NCBI GenBank assembly: GCA_002484335.1
Contig: DLJQ01000004.1
Location: 1 to 64,000, forward strand
Length of the DNA stretch: 64,000 nucleotides
Reading direction: 5' to 3'
Source: Flavobacteriales bacterium UBA7612
Lineage (GTDB): Bacteria > Bacteroidota > Bacteroidia > Flavobacteriales > Weeksellaceae
Position numbers and translations under genes: made by a program. The notes beneath the pieces were generated by a model. The model was given only the letters and a program-made list of their open reading frames with translations. It searched no databases and was not told the origin of the DNA. Positions 34,046 through 42,582 of this stretch are shown one piece after another (the first letter of the stretch is position 1; every line of letters begins with the position of its first letter).

Positions 34046-35482
34046 ATGAAAAAAAATATTATAAAATTAGGTATTGCATCAGCTTTGTTAATGGTAGGTG
34101 TATTTACTTCATGTACGGATGATTTCTTGAATGTAGATTCGGAGGAGAATGTTGCTATTGATGATCAAGAAACTCAATCTCCAGAAAAATATGTTAATGG
34201 TGTTTATGGAATGTTTACAGACTGGGATTTTGCTTTTTCTTGGTTAGGTGTTACTGAAATGATTTCTGATAATGCTGATAAAGGAAGTTCTACAACTGAT
34301 AATGGAGGAGATAAGCGAGATTTAGACATGTTGTTACATAATTCTACTTCTGGATCTATTGAAGCAATGTGGACAAGGTTTTATAAAACAATTGGTCGTG
34401 CATCATATTCAATAAAATATACATCTGAATCAACTACAATTACTGATGCCGAAAAAGCTAGACTAACAGGAGAAGCTAAATTCTTAAGAGCTTTATCTTA
34501 TTTTTATTTAGTACGTATGTTCGGTGATGTTGTTATACAAGATTTGGAAGATCCTTCAACGTATTCTATTCGTCAACCAAAAGCAGATGTTTATGCTTAC
34601 ATTGAAGCTGATCTATTGGATGCAATTGAAAAATTACCTTTAAAAAGTGAATATGCTTCTAAGGATTTAGGACGTGCTACAAAAGGAGCTGCTCAAGGTT
34701 TATTGGCAAAAGTATATTTATATGAACAGAAATATCAACTAGCTTATGATATGGCTACTACTGTTGTTAATTCAGGTCAATATGATTTAGAATCTGATTA
34801 TTCAGTTACTTGGCATGAAGAATCTGAGAATGGTAAAGAATCTTTGTTTGAGATTCAAGCAAGAGGAGATGCTATAGCTCATGGAGTAAAACAATATTCA
34901 CAAACGCAAGGAGTCCGCGGAACTGGTGGATGGGGATGGGGATTCAATGTCCCTTCACAAAATCTATTAAATGCTTTTAATGCTGAAGGGGATAACATTC
35001 GTAGAGATGCAACAATTATTTTTCGAGGTGAGACGTTATACGATGGCCGTGTAATTTCAGAATCAGTATCTAATCCAATGTATAATGAAAAAGCTTATTC
35101 TAGTGCTAATTTAGGAGCAGAGTACACTGATAAGAATGTTCGTGTGATTCGTTTTTCAGAAATTTTATTAATTCAATCTGAGGCAGCAAATGAAATAGGT
35201 TTAGATGCTTTAACTCCATTAAATAGAGTTAGAAATCGTGTAAAATTAGCATCGGTTTCTGGTATGACGAAAGATCAATTACGTCTTAAAATATGGAATG
35301 AAAGACGTCTAGAATTAGCATTTGAACATGATCGTTGGTTTGATTTAATTAGAACTGGTCAGGCAAAAGAAATGATGGCTCTAGATGGTAAAAATTTTGT
35401 AACTGGAAAACATGAATTATTTCCAATTCCAAATAAACAAATTATACAAACACCTTCAATGTTGCAAAACCCAAATTGGTAA
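34046..35482 (+). CDS. susD: SusD/RagB-family surface glycan-binding lipoprotein
   Basis: The 478-residue lipoprotein has lipobox FTSC (Cys23) and DDFLNVDSEE after it. TPR-like segments such as GEAKFLRALSYFYLVRMFGDV and the C-terminal NERRLELAFEHDRWFDLIRTG are diagnostic of SusD. It caps the SusC barrel and binds glycan on the cell surface. It ends 6 bp before the GH144 gene, showing one transcript. The locus has no separate SusE/F or surface glycan-binding lipoprotein. Confidence 0.95.
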   Translation: MKKNIIKLGIASALLMVGVFTSCTDDFLNVDSEENVAIDDQETQSPEKYVNGVYGMFTDWDFAFSWLGVTEMISDNADKGSSTTDNGGDKRDLDMLLHNSTSGSIEAMWTRFYKTIGRASYSIKYTSESTTITDAEKARLTGEAKFLRALSYFYLVRMFGDVVIQDLEDPSTYSIRQPKADVYAYIEADLLDAIEKLPLKSEYASKDLGRATKGAAQGLLAKVYLYEQKYQLAYDMATTVVNSGQYDLESDYSVTWHEESENGKESLFEIQARGDAIAHGVKQYSQTQGVRGTGGWGWGFNVPSQNLLNAFNAEGDNIRRDATIIFRGETLYDGRVISESVSNPMYNEKAYSSANLGAEYTDKNVRVIRFSEILLIQSEAANEIGLDALTPLNRVRNRVKLASVSGMTKDQLRLKIWNERRLELAFEHDRWFDLIRTGQAKEMMALDGKNFVTGKHELFPIPNKQIIQTPSMLQNPNW

Positions 35483-35488
35483 ACAATA

Positions 35489-36832
35489 ATGAGTTTATTA
35501 AATAAATTAGCAATTCTTTCTTGCACTATATTATGTAGTGCAAGTAGTTTTGCTCAGACAAAAAAAGAAAACAAGCTTTTGGATAAAGTTCAAAAACAAT
35601 CTATACAATATTTTTGGGATTATGCTGAACCAAATTCTAAACTAGCTAGAGAACGTTTCCATCCTGATGGTTTTTATCCAGAAAATGATTCAAATATCGT
35701 TACAACTGGAGGTACAGGTTTTGGATTGATGAGTCTAATTGTAGGAATAGATAGAAAGTTTATACCAAGAGATGAAGCGACAAATAGAATTTTAATTGGA
35801 TTAAAATTTTTACAAAAGGCTGATCGTTTTCATGGTGCTTGGCCACATTGGATAAATGGAGAAACAGGAAAAATAAAGCCATTTAGTGCATACGATAATG
35901 GAGGTGATTTGGTAGAAACTGCATTTCTTGCTCAGGGTTTAATTTGCTTGAAAGAGTATTTCAAAAATTCTAAAAATGAGAAAGAAATAGAGATTTCAAC
36001 ACTTGCAGATAAACTTTGGAAAGAGATAGAATTTAATTTTTATACAAATGGTAAAGATGTGCTTTATTGGCATTGGTCACCAAATTATGAATGGAAAATT
36101 AATTTTCCATTGAAAGGATTTGATGAAACTTTAATAACATATATTATAGCGGCTTCTTCTCCAAATTATTCTATTTCTTCAGATGTTTATTACAAAGGTT
36201 GGGCTAGAAATGGAGCAATAAAATCTTCTGATTCTGTTTATGGAATTCCATTAATTGTAAAACATAATGGAGTTGAAAAAAATGTAGGTCCTCTTTTTTG
36301 GTCACAATATTCTTTTATAGGACTTAATCCAAATGGATTAGTTGATGGGATTGGGATTGATTATGGAAAAGTAGTTAAAAATCAATCAAAAATTCATTAT
36401 CTATACAATCAGTCTAAAAAAGAAACTTTTCATCATTATGCTAAAAATATGTGGGGATTAACTGCAAGTTATTCTTTTACAGCAGATGGAAAAGACGATT
36501 ATACAGCTCATTCACCAACAAATGATAGAGATATAGTAACGCCAACAGCAGCATTATCATCATTTCCTTATACACCAAAAGAATCAATGGATTTTTTAAA
36601 ATTTATTTATGAGAAGCAAAATAAAAAAATAATTGGTATTGCTGGTCCTTATGATGCTGTAGATGTAAAAAATGATAGAGTTGTAACAAAATATTTAGCA
36701 ATAGATCAAGGAACAATCGCTCCAATGGTAGAGAATTATCGTTCTCAACTGCTATGGAAATTGTTTATGAATAATGAAGATGTAAAAAGAGGATTACAGA
36801 AAATAAATTTTACGACAACTACCACGAATTAA
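35489..36832 (+). CDS. GH144-type (PF10091) endo-beta-1,2-glucanase
   Basis: The 447-residue protein has a signal peptide ending in SSFAQ (type I, so probably periplasmic). It carries the hallmark (alpha/alpha)6-barrel sequences of the glucoamylase-like PF10091 group: QYFWDYAEP, TTGGTGFGLMSLIVGIDR, and ADRFHGAWPHWINGETG followed by DNGGDLVETAFLAQGL. This aromatic/acidic set matches GH144 enzymes, which cut linear beta-1,2-glucan. The adjacent GH3 gene fits a beta-1,2-glucosidase partner, as known from Bacteroidota sophorose loci. Exact linkage specificity is inferred; sophorohydrolase activity is also known in GH144. Confidence 0.8.
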   Translation: MSLLNKLAILSCTILCSASSFAQTKKENKLLDKVQKQSIQYFWDYAEPNSKLARERFHPDGFYPENDSNIVTTGGTGFGLMSLIVGIDRKFIPRDEATNRILIGLKFLQKADRFHGAWPHWINGETGKIKPFSAYDNGGDLVETAFLAQGLICLKEYFKNSKNEKEIEISTLADKLWKEIEFNFYTNGKDVLYWHWSPNYEWKINFPLKGFDETLITYIIAASSPNYSISSDVYYKGWARNGAIKSSDSVYGIPLIVKHNGVEKNVGPLFWSQYSFIGLNPNGLVDGIGIDYGKVVKNQSKIHYLYNQSKKETFHHYAKNMWGLTASYSFTADGKDDYTAHSPTNDRDIVTPTAALSSFPYTPKESMDFLKFIYEKQNKKIIGIAGPYDAVDVKNDRVVTKYLAIDQGTIAPMVENYRSQLLWKLFMNNEDVKRGLQKINFTTTTTN

Positions 36833-36843
36833 AACAAAAAAAA

Positions 36844-39090
36844 ATGAAAAAACTAATTTATTCAATTGCTTTCCTAGGATTAGCGTTTAATACGTATGCC
36901 CAAAAGATAAAATTTGATAAAACAAAATCTAAAAAAGAATTTATCGATTATGTAATGGGACAAATGACACTTGATGATAAAGTTGGTCAGATGGTTCAAT
37001 ATACATACGATGGAGGTGATGTTACAGGTTCTGCAATAGATAAAAATTATATAAAATATACCAAAGAAGGTATGATGGGATCTGTGTTTAATGCAACGAC
37101 TACAGATATTACCAAGCAATTACAAAAAATAGCAGTAGAAGAAACAAGACTAGGAATTCCATTAATTTTTGGATACGATGTAATTCATGGTTACGAAACT
37201 ATTTTTCCTATTCCATTAGGAGAAGCTTCTTCTTGGGATTTGAAAGCAATTCAAAGATCTGCAGAAATTGCAGCTGCAGAAACTTCAGCTGGAGGAGTTC
37301 ATTGGACTTTTGCTCCGATGGTTGATATAGGTTTCGATCCACGTTGGGGAAGAATTTCAGAAGGTGCTGGAGAAGATACTTATTTAGGAAGCAAAATAGG
37401 AGCAGCTCGAGTAAAAGGTTTTCAAGGGAATAGTTTATATGATTTGAATACAGTTTTAGCTTGTACAAAACACTTTGCTGGATATGCATTAGCACAAGCA
37501 GGACGTGATTATAATTCAGTAGAGATTTCTGATCGCTTTTTAAGAGACTATGTTTTACCTCCATTTAAGGCTACAATAGATGCTGGAGTAGGTTCTTTTA
37601 TGACTTCTTTTAATGAAATAGGGGGAGTTCCATCTACAGCTAGCAAATATTTGTATGATCAAATTTTACGTAAAGAATGGAATTATAATGGATTTGTAGT
37701 TACAGATTATACTGCAATACAAGAATTGATTCCTCATGGAATAGCAAAAGATTTAGAGGAAGCAACTTTAAAATCTGTAGAAGCAGGTATAGAAATGGAT
37801 ATGATGAGCGGTGCTTTTCTTAATCATTTATCAAAATTAGTTAAAGAAGGAAAAGTAAAAGAAGATATTATAGATACTGCTGTTCGTAGAATTTTAGAGG
37901 CTAAATATGATTTAGGTCTTTTTGAAGATCCTTATCGTTACTCTAACGCTAAACGTGAAAAACAAACAGTAATGAAAAAAGAATTTTTAGATGAAGCAAG
38001 AGATATTGCCCGTAAATCTATGGTTCTTTTAAAAAATGATCAACAAGTATTGCCATTAAAAGAATCTCAGAAAGTAGCAGTAATTGGTCCTTTAGTAAAA
38101 GACGAAAAAAATATTATAGGAAACTGGGCTGCTAGAGGAGATCGTAATGGAAAAGCATGGTCTGTTTGGGAAGGGTTGAATGATGTTTTAGGTAAAAATG
38201 CTAAAATAACTTACGCTCAGGGTACAGATATCAATTCAACAAGTACAAATGGTTTTCAAGAAGCAATAAATATTGCTAAAAATTCTGATGTAATTGTTGC
38301 TGTAATGGGAGAAAATGAAAATCAAACAGGAGAAGCAACTTCTCAAACGAATATTGATTTACCAGGTAACCAAAAAGAATTATTAAAAGAATTAAAGAAA
38401 TTAGGTAAGCCAATCGTTTTAGTTTTAATGTCTGGTCGTCCGATGACAATATCTTGGGAAAATGATAATATGGATGCAATATTATATGCATGGTATCCAG
38501 GAACAATGGGAGGTTTAGCAATTACAGATGTTTTATATGGTAAATATAATCCTTCAGCAAAAACGCCAATGACATTTCCTCGTTCGGTTGGTCAAATTCC
38601 AATTCATTACAATCAAAAAAATACTGGTCGTCCATATTTAGGAGAAAGCGATCCAGAACAAAAATATAAATCTCGTTATACAGATTCTCCTAATTCTCCA
38701 TTATTTCCTTTTGGATATGGTTTAAGTTATACAACGTTTGATTATAGTAATCTAAAGTTGAATAAATCAACAATGAAGAATGGTAAAGATGAAATTAAAG
38801 TTTCCGTAAATGTAAAAAATACAGGGAATTATGATGGAGAAGAAGTTGTACAATTATATGTACGTGATTTAGTAGGTAGTGTAACTCGTCCTGTAAGAGA
38901 GCTAAAAGGCTTTGATAAAGTAATGATAAAAAAAGGTGAAACAAAAACAGTTACTTTCACATTAACGCCAGAAGATTTAAAATTTCATGATATCAACATG
39001 AATTTTGTAGCAGAACCAGGTGATTTTGATATATATGTTGGTACAGACTCTAATGCTAGTTTAAAAACAAGTTTCACATTAGTAAATTAG
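36844..39090 (+). CDS. bglX: GH3 beta-glucosidase
   Basis: The 748-residue exported enzyme (signal peptide ending in NTYAQ) has the complete BglX-type architecture: a TIM-barrel domain with KHFAGYALAQAGRD, the catalytic Asp in GFVVTDYTAIQE near residue 284, an alpha/beta sandwich domain (VIGPLVKDEKN; MGENENQTGEATS), and a C-terminal fibronectin-like domain ending at residue 748. It removes glucose from non-reducing ends of beta-gluco-oligosaccharides in the periplasm. Specificity for beta-1,2-linked chains is suggested by the GH144 neighbour but is not visible in the sequence. Confidence 0.92.
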   Translation: MKKLIYSIAFLGLAFNTYAQKIKFDKTKSKKEFIDYVMGQMTLDDKVGQMVQYTYDGGDVTGSAIDKNYIKYTKEGMMGSVFNATTTDITKQLQKIAVEETRLGIPLIFGYDVIHGYETIFPIPLGEASSWDLKAIQRSAEIAAAETSAGGVHWTFAPMVDIGFDPRWGRISEGAGEDTYLGSKIGAARVKGFQGNSLYDLNTVLACTKHFAGYALAQAGRDYNSVEISDRFLRDYVLPPFKATIDAGVGSFMTSFNEIGGVPSTASKYLYDQILRKEWNYNGFVVTDYTAIQELIPHGIAKDLEEATLKSVEAGIEMDMMSGAFLNHLSKLVKEGKVKEDIIDTAVRRILEAKYDLGLFEDPYRYSNAKREKQTVMKKEFLDEARDIARKSMVLLKNDQQVLPLKESQKVAVIGPLVKDEKNIIGNWAARGDRNGKAWSVWEGLNDVLGKNAKITYAQGTDINSTSTNGFQEAINIAKNSDVIVAVMGENENQTGEATSQTNIDLPGNQKELLKELKKLGKPIVLVLMSGRPMTISWENDNMDAILYAWYPGTMGGLAITDVLYGKYNPSAKTPMTFPRSVGQIPIHYNQKNTGRPYLGESDPEQKYKSRYTDSPNSPLFPFGYGLSYTTFDYSNLKLNKSTMKNGKDEIKVSVNVKNTGNYDGEEVVQLYVRDLVGSVTRPVRELKGFDKVMIKKGETKTVTFTLTPEDLKFHDINMNFVAEPGDFDIYVGTDSNASLKTSFTLVN

Positions 39091-39135
39091 GAAGATTCCC
39101 TCATTGATACAGAAATGTAGATTTTTTTATTTCTC

Positions 39136-39173
39136 AACCAAGTGAGTGTTTTTTCACTTACTTGGTTTTTTTT
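39136..39173 (+). terminator. Intra-PUL terminator/attenuator after the GH3 gene
   Basis: AACCAAGTGAGTG / CACTTACTTGGTT (one G-T pair) is followed by nine T. It splits the PUL into a proximal unit (susC to GH3) and a distal unit (EEP onwards), so distal genes depend on read-through or a second promoter. Confidence 0.85.
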
Positions 39174-39186
39174 AAGCATAAAAATT

Positions 39187-40023
39187 ATGAAAAAATATTT
39201 TAGTTTATCCTTTCTATTTATGGTATTGATAACTTTTGCTCAACAAAATTTATCAGTTATGTCCTATAATATACGATTAGGATCAGTTGATGATGGAGCA
39301 AATCATTGGAACATAAGAAAACAAAAATTAGTTGATTTAATTAATTATTACGATGCTGATTTTATAGGAGTACAAGAAGCTCAAATTCCGCAATTAGATT
39401 TCATTAAGCAAAATAATCCTCAATTAGCATTTATAGGTAAACCTCGCTCTGAAGATGAAAATGCTGAATATTCAGCTATTTTTTATAAAAAAGATCAATA
39501 TAATGTTTTAGAACAAAAAACTTCATGGTTATCAGAAACTCCAGATAGAATATCAAAAGGATGGGATGCAGCTTATAACAGAATCATTACTTATGGCTTA
39601 TTTCAAGATAAAAAAACAAAAAAAACCTTCTGGGTTATCAATACTCATTTTGATCATGTAGGAAAGGTTGCTCGTCAAAAATCATTAGAGTTAATTGATC
39701 AATTAATTCAAGATTTAACAAAGAAGAAAAATGTACCTACATTTTTTATGGGAGACTTTAATATGGATCATAATGATGCTTCTGTAAAATTTATTCAAAA
39801 TAAATATTTAGATACTCGTTTGAATGCAGATTTAGTTTACGGACCAAATTTTACTTGGGAAGATTTTAAATTTAATGTTCAAGGGACTGAAATTTTAGAT
39901 TATATTTTTTATAAAAAAAATGATAATGTAAGATGTAAAAGTTTTAATACAATAGATGATTTTTACGAATTTAAATATCCATCAGATCATTTACCAATTT
40001 TAGCAAAATTTATTATACAATAA
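39187..40023 (+). CDS. Exported endonuclease/exonuclease/phosphatase (EEP) fold hydrolase
   Basis: The protein has 278 residues from the ATG at 39187. The frame extends to a GTG at 39142 inside the terminator stem, whereas MKKYFSLSFLFMVLITFAQ is a signal peptide. All EEP (PF03372) active-site motifs are present: MSYNIRLGS, VQEAQ (metal Glu), GDFNMDHND (Asp/Asn) and SDHLPI (Asp-His). It is thus a likely Mg-dependent phosphodiesterase or phosphatase acting outside the cytoplasm. In a glucan PUL it could remove phosphodiester substituents such as phosphoglycerol. It ends 3 bp before the GH30 gene. Confidence 0.85.
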   Translation: MKKYFSLSFLFMVLITFAQQNLSVMSYNIRLGSVDDGANHWNIRKQKLVDLINYYDADFIGVQEAQIPQLDFIKQNNPQLAFIGKPRSEDENAEYSAIFYKKDQYNVLEQKTSWLSETPDRISKGWDAAYNRIITYGLFQDKKTKKTFWVINTHFDHVGKVARQKSLELIDQLIQDLTKKKNVPTFFMGDFNMDHNDASVKFIQNKYLDTRLNADLVYGPNFTWEDFKFNVQGTEILDYIFYKKNDNVRCKSFNTIDDFYEFKYPSDHLPILAKFIIQ

Positions 40024-40026
40024 ATC

Positions 40027-41481
40027 ATGAAAAAATCACACATAAAATATCCAATTATTGCAAGTTTATTATTTAGTTATTTAACTGTTAATGCACAAGA
40101 TTTTAAACTTTCTAATAAGAAAATTGAAATTTATACCACTGCAAAAAAAGGAAATCAGAGAATTACTAAATCAGCAGACAAGGTTTCGGTTAAAAAATTT
40201 CCTCAACCTAAAGAAACTGATATAGCAATTTTTATTGATCCAAAACGTAAGTTTCAAAAGTTTGAAGGAATAGGAGGTGCTATTACAGATGCTTCTGCTG
40301 AGGTTTTGGCTAAATTACCAAAGAAAACTCAGCAAGAAATTATCAAAGCATATTACAATGAAAAAGAAGGAATTGGTTATTCTTTAATTAGAACAACAAT
40401 TAATTCAAGTGATTTTTCGAGTGATACTTATACGTATGTAAAGGATAATGATAAAGATTTAAAATCATTTGATATTTCACATGATTTGAATTTTAAAGTT
40501 CCGATGATAAAAATGGCGAAAGCCGAAATGAAAGATAACTATCGTTTGTATGCAAGTCCTTGGAGTCCTCCCGCTTGGATGAAAACGAATAATAGTATGT
40601 TAAAAGGAGGATCTTTAAAACCAGAATATTATCAAACATGGGCCAACTATTTTGTGAAATTTATAGAAAATTACGAAAAAATAGGATTGCCAATTTGGGG
40701 TGTTACAGTACAAAATGAACCTATGGCGACACAAACATGGGAATCTTGTATTTATACTGCCGAAGAAGAAAGAGATTTCTTAAAAAATAACTTAGGACCA
40801 ACTTTTTATAAAAATAATTTAAAAGATAAAAAAATTATCGTTTGGGATCATAATCGCGATTTAATTTATCAACGTGCTTCTACAATTCTTAATGATGCTG
40901 AAGCTGCCAAATATGTTTGGGGTGTTGGTTTTCATTGGTACGAAACATGGAACGGAAGTGCTAATTTATTTAATAACGTAGCATTGACACATGATGCTTT
41001 TCCAAATGTTAATTTAATTTTTACAGAAGGATGTAAAGAACAATTTGATCCAAATCAAATGGATAATTGGAGTTTAGGTGAAAAGTACGGTTATAACATG
41101 ATTAATGATTTTAATTTTGGTACTGTTGCTTGGACAGATTGGAATGTATTATTAGATCAGAATGGAGGACCAAATCATGTTGGTAATTTTTGTTTTGCTC
41201 CTGTTCATGGTAATACAACAAATGGAAATGTAACATATACGAATTCATATTATTATATTGGTCAATTTTCTAAATTTATTCGCCCAGGAGCACAACGAAT
41301 AGCAGCTTCATCAAATCGTTCAGATTTAATGACAACATCTTTTGTAAATAAAGATGGAAAAGTTGTGGTTGTTGTAATGAATCAAACAGATAATCCATAT
41401 AATTATAATTTATGGATAGAAGGAGAAGCTGTAGAAATTAAAGCAGAAGAACATTCTATAAGTACAATAGTTGTTTCATAA
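40027..41481 (+). CDS. GH30 glycosidase (probable beta-1,6-glucosidase/glucanase)
   Basis: The 484-residue exported enzyme (signal peptide ending near VNAQ) is a GH30 TIM barrel with a side beta domain. Key segments are FEGIGGAITDASAEVL, WSPPAWMKTNNSMLKGG, the acid/base Glu in VTVQNEPMATQ and the nucleophile Glu in LIFTEGCKEQF. The end (EEHSISTIVV) is the typical side-domain finish. It looks closest to the glucosylceramidase-like subfamilies (GH30_1/GH30_3), whose Bacteroidota members act on beta-1,6-linked glucose. It would remove beta-1,6 branches from the PUL substrate. Confidence 0.87.
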   Translation: MKKSHIKYPIIASLLFSYLTVNAQDFKLSNKKIEIYTTAKKGNQRITKSADKVSVKKFPQPKETDIAIFIDPKRKFQKFEGIGGAITDASAEVLAKLPKKTQQEIIKAYYNEKEGIGYSLIRTTINSSDFSSDTYTYVKDNDKDLKSFDISHDLNFKVPMIKMAKAEMKDNYRLYASPWSPPAWMKTNNSMLKGGSLKPEYYQTWANYFVKFIENYEKIGLPIWGVTVQNEPMATQTWESCIYTAEEERDFLKNNLGPTFYKNNLKDKKIIVWDHNRDLIYQRASTILNDAEAAKYVWGVGFHWYETWNGSANLFNNVALTHDAFPNVNLIFTEGCKEQFDPNQMDNWSLGEKYGYNMINDFNFGTVAWTDWNVLLDQNGGPNHVGNFCFAPVHGNTTNGNVTYTNSYYYIGQFSKFIRPGAQRIAASSNRSDLMTTSFVNKDGKVVVVVMNQTDNPYNYNLWIEGEAVEIKAEEHSISTIVVS

Positions 41482-41544
41482 AAAAAACAACTATTTATCA
41501 AACTATTAAAAAATAAAAGGGAAAAATAATTAATAGTTATAAAT

Positions 41545-41573
41545 TGCTTGGTAATATATTTTTTTACCAAGCA
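41545..41573 (+). repeat. Hairpin between the GH30 and esterase genes
   Basis: TGCTTGGTAA / TTACCAAGCA is a perfect 10-bp stem, followed only by TTT and then a long A-run. It may slow transcription or protect mRNA ends but is not a standard terminator. Confidence 0.5.
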
Positions 41574-41598
41574 TTTAAAAAAAAATAAAAAAAATAAG

Positions 41599-42450
41599 AT
41601 GAAGTATTTAGGAATTTTATTATTGATGATAAGCTATGTTTATGGACAAAAAACAGTAGTTTATGACAAAAAAAATAATTTAGCTTTTGATATTTATTAT
41701 CCTAATAATTATAAAGAAAATAAAACTCAAAACGTATTTGCTTGGGTCCATGGTGGAGGTTTCTCTGGAGGTAATAGAGCTGATAAAGAAGAGGTTGAAA
41801 GAATGAAAGATGCACAAAACAGAGGTTTTGTAGCTGTTTCTATATCATACCGATTATTAGCAAATACAGCTGCCGGTTTTGGTTGTGATTTACCAAAGCA
41901 AGAAAAATCAATGATTTTTAAAGAAGCATCTTTTGATGTACTTAATGCACTACAATACATAACTAAGAATCAAAAAGAATTAAATATTTCAATTAATAAA
42001 TTAATTCTAGGAGGGAGTAGTGCAGGAGCCGAAGCAATTCTTAATGCTTATTATTTAAGAGATTTATGGTTTGGTAATCAATTTAATGATATTAAGATAG
42101 ATGGTTTAGTTAGTTACGCTGGAGCGATTGTAAACGATCGTTATGTTACAAAATCTACTATTATTCCTACAGTTTATATTCATGGATTAAGTGATGACGT
42201 AGTTCCAGCAAATAAAGCACCTCATCGTAGTTGTTTAGACAATCAGCCAGGTTTTTTTCCACTTACAGGAGATCAAGTTTTAGATAATTTAAGTAGAAAA
42301 TATCAACAAGCATCACTTTCTATATTTTCTACTTCAGGAAAACATGAATGGTCAGGGTTAAAAAAAGAATACTTGCCGCAAGTGTTTGATTTTATAAATC
42401 AATCAGTTATTAATTCAAGTAAAGAAAATAAACAGATTAATATTGATTAG
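41599..42450 (+). CDS. Exported alpha/beta-hydrolase (carboxylesterase-like)
   Basis: The protein has 283 residues from the ATG at 41599; the earlier TTG at 41548 lies in a hairpin. A signal peptide ends near YVYGQ. The serine esterase triad is visible: oxyanion HGGGFSGG, nucleophile Ser in LGGSSAGAE, Asp in HGLSDDVVP and His in SGKHEW. It is of the BD-FAE / carboxylesterase kind that removes acyl groups from glycans. In this PUL it could take off acetyl or succinyl groups from the glucan, which is inference from context. Confidence 0.85.
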   Translation: MKYLGILLLMISYVYGQKTVVYDKKNNLAFDIYYPNNYKENKTQNVFAWVHGGGFSGGNRADKEEVERMKDAQNRGFVAVSISYRLLANTAAGFGCDLPKQEKSMIFKEASFDVLNALQYITKNQKELNISINKLILGGSSAGAEAILNAYYLRDLWFGNQFNDIKIDGLVSYAGAIVNDRYVTKSTIIPTVYIHGLSDDVVPANKAPHRSCLDNQPGFFPLTGDQVLDNLSRKYQQASLSIFSTSGKHEWSGLKKEYLPQVFDFINQSVINSSKENKQINID

Positions 42451-42582
42451 TTTCATTAAAATCAAAAATTAATATTATAATTTCAGTAAAAAAGTATTTG
42501 TAAAGTAAGATTTAAATCAACTATATTTATGCCATAATTACTGATGTATTTATTACAATATATAAAACAATTCAACAAAAAA

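Noticed and set aside
41545..41573. Terminator between GH30 and the esterase gene
   Set aside because: The stem is perfect but only three T follow before a long A-run, so it is listed as a hairpin, not a terminator.
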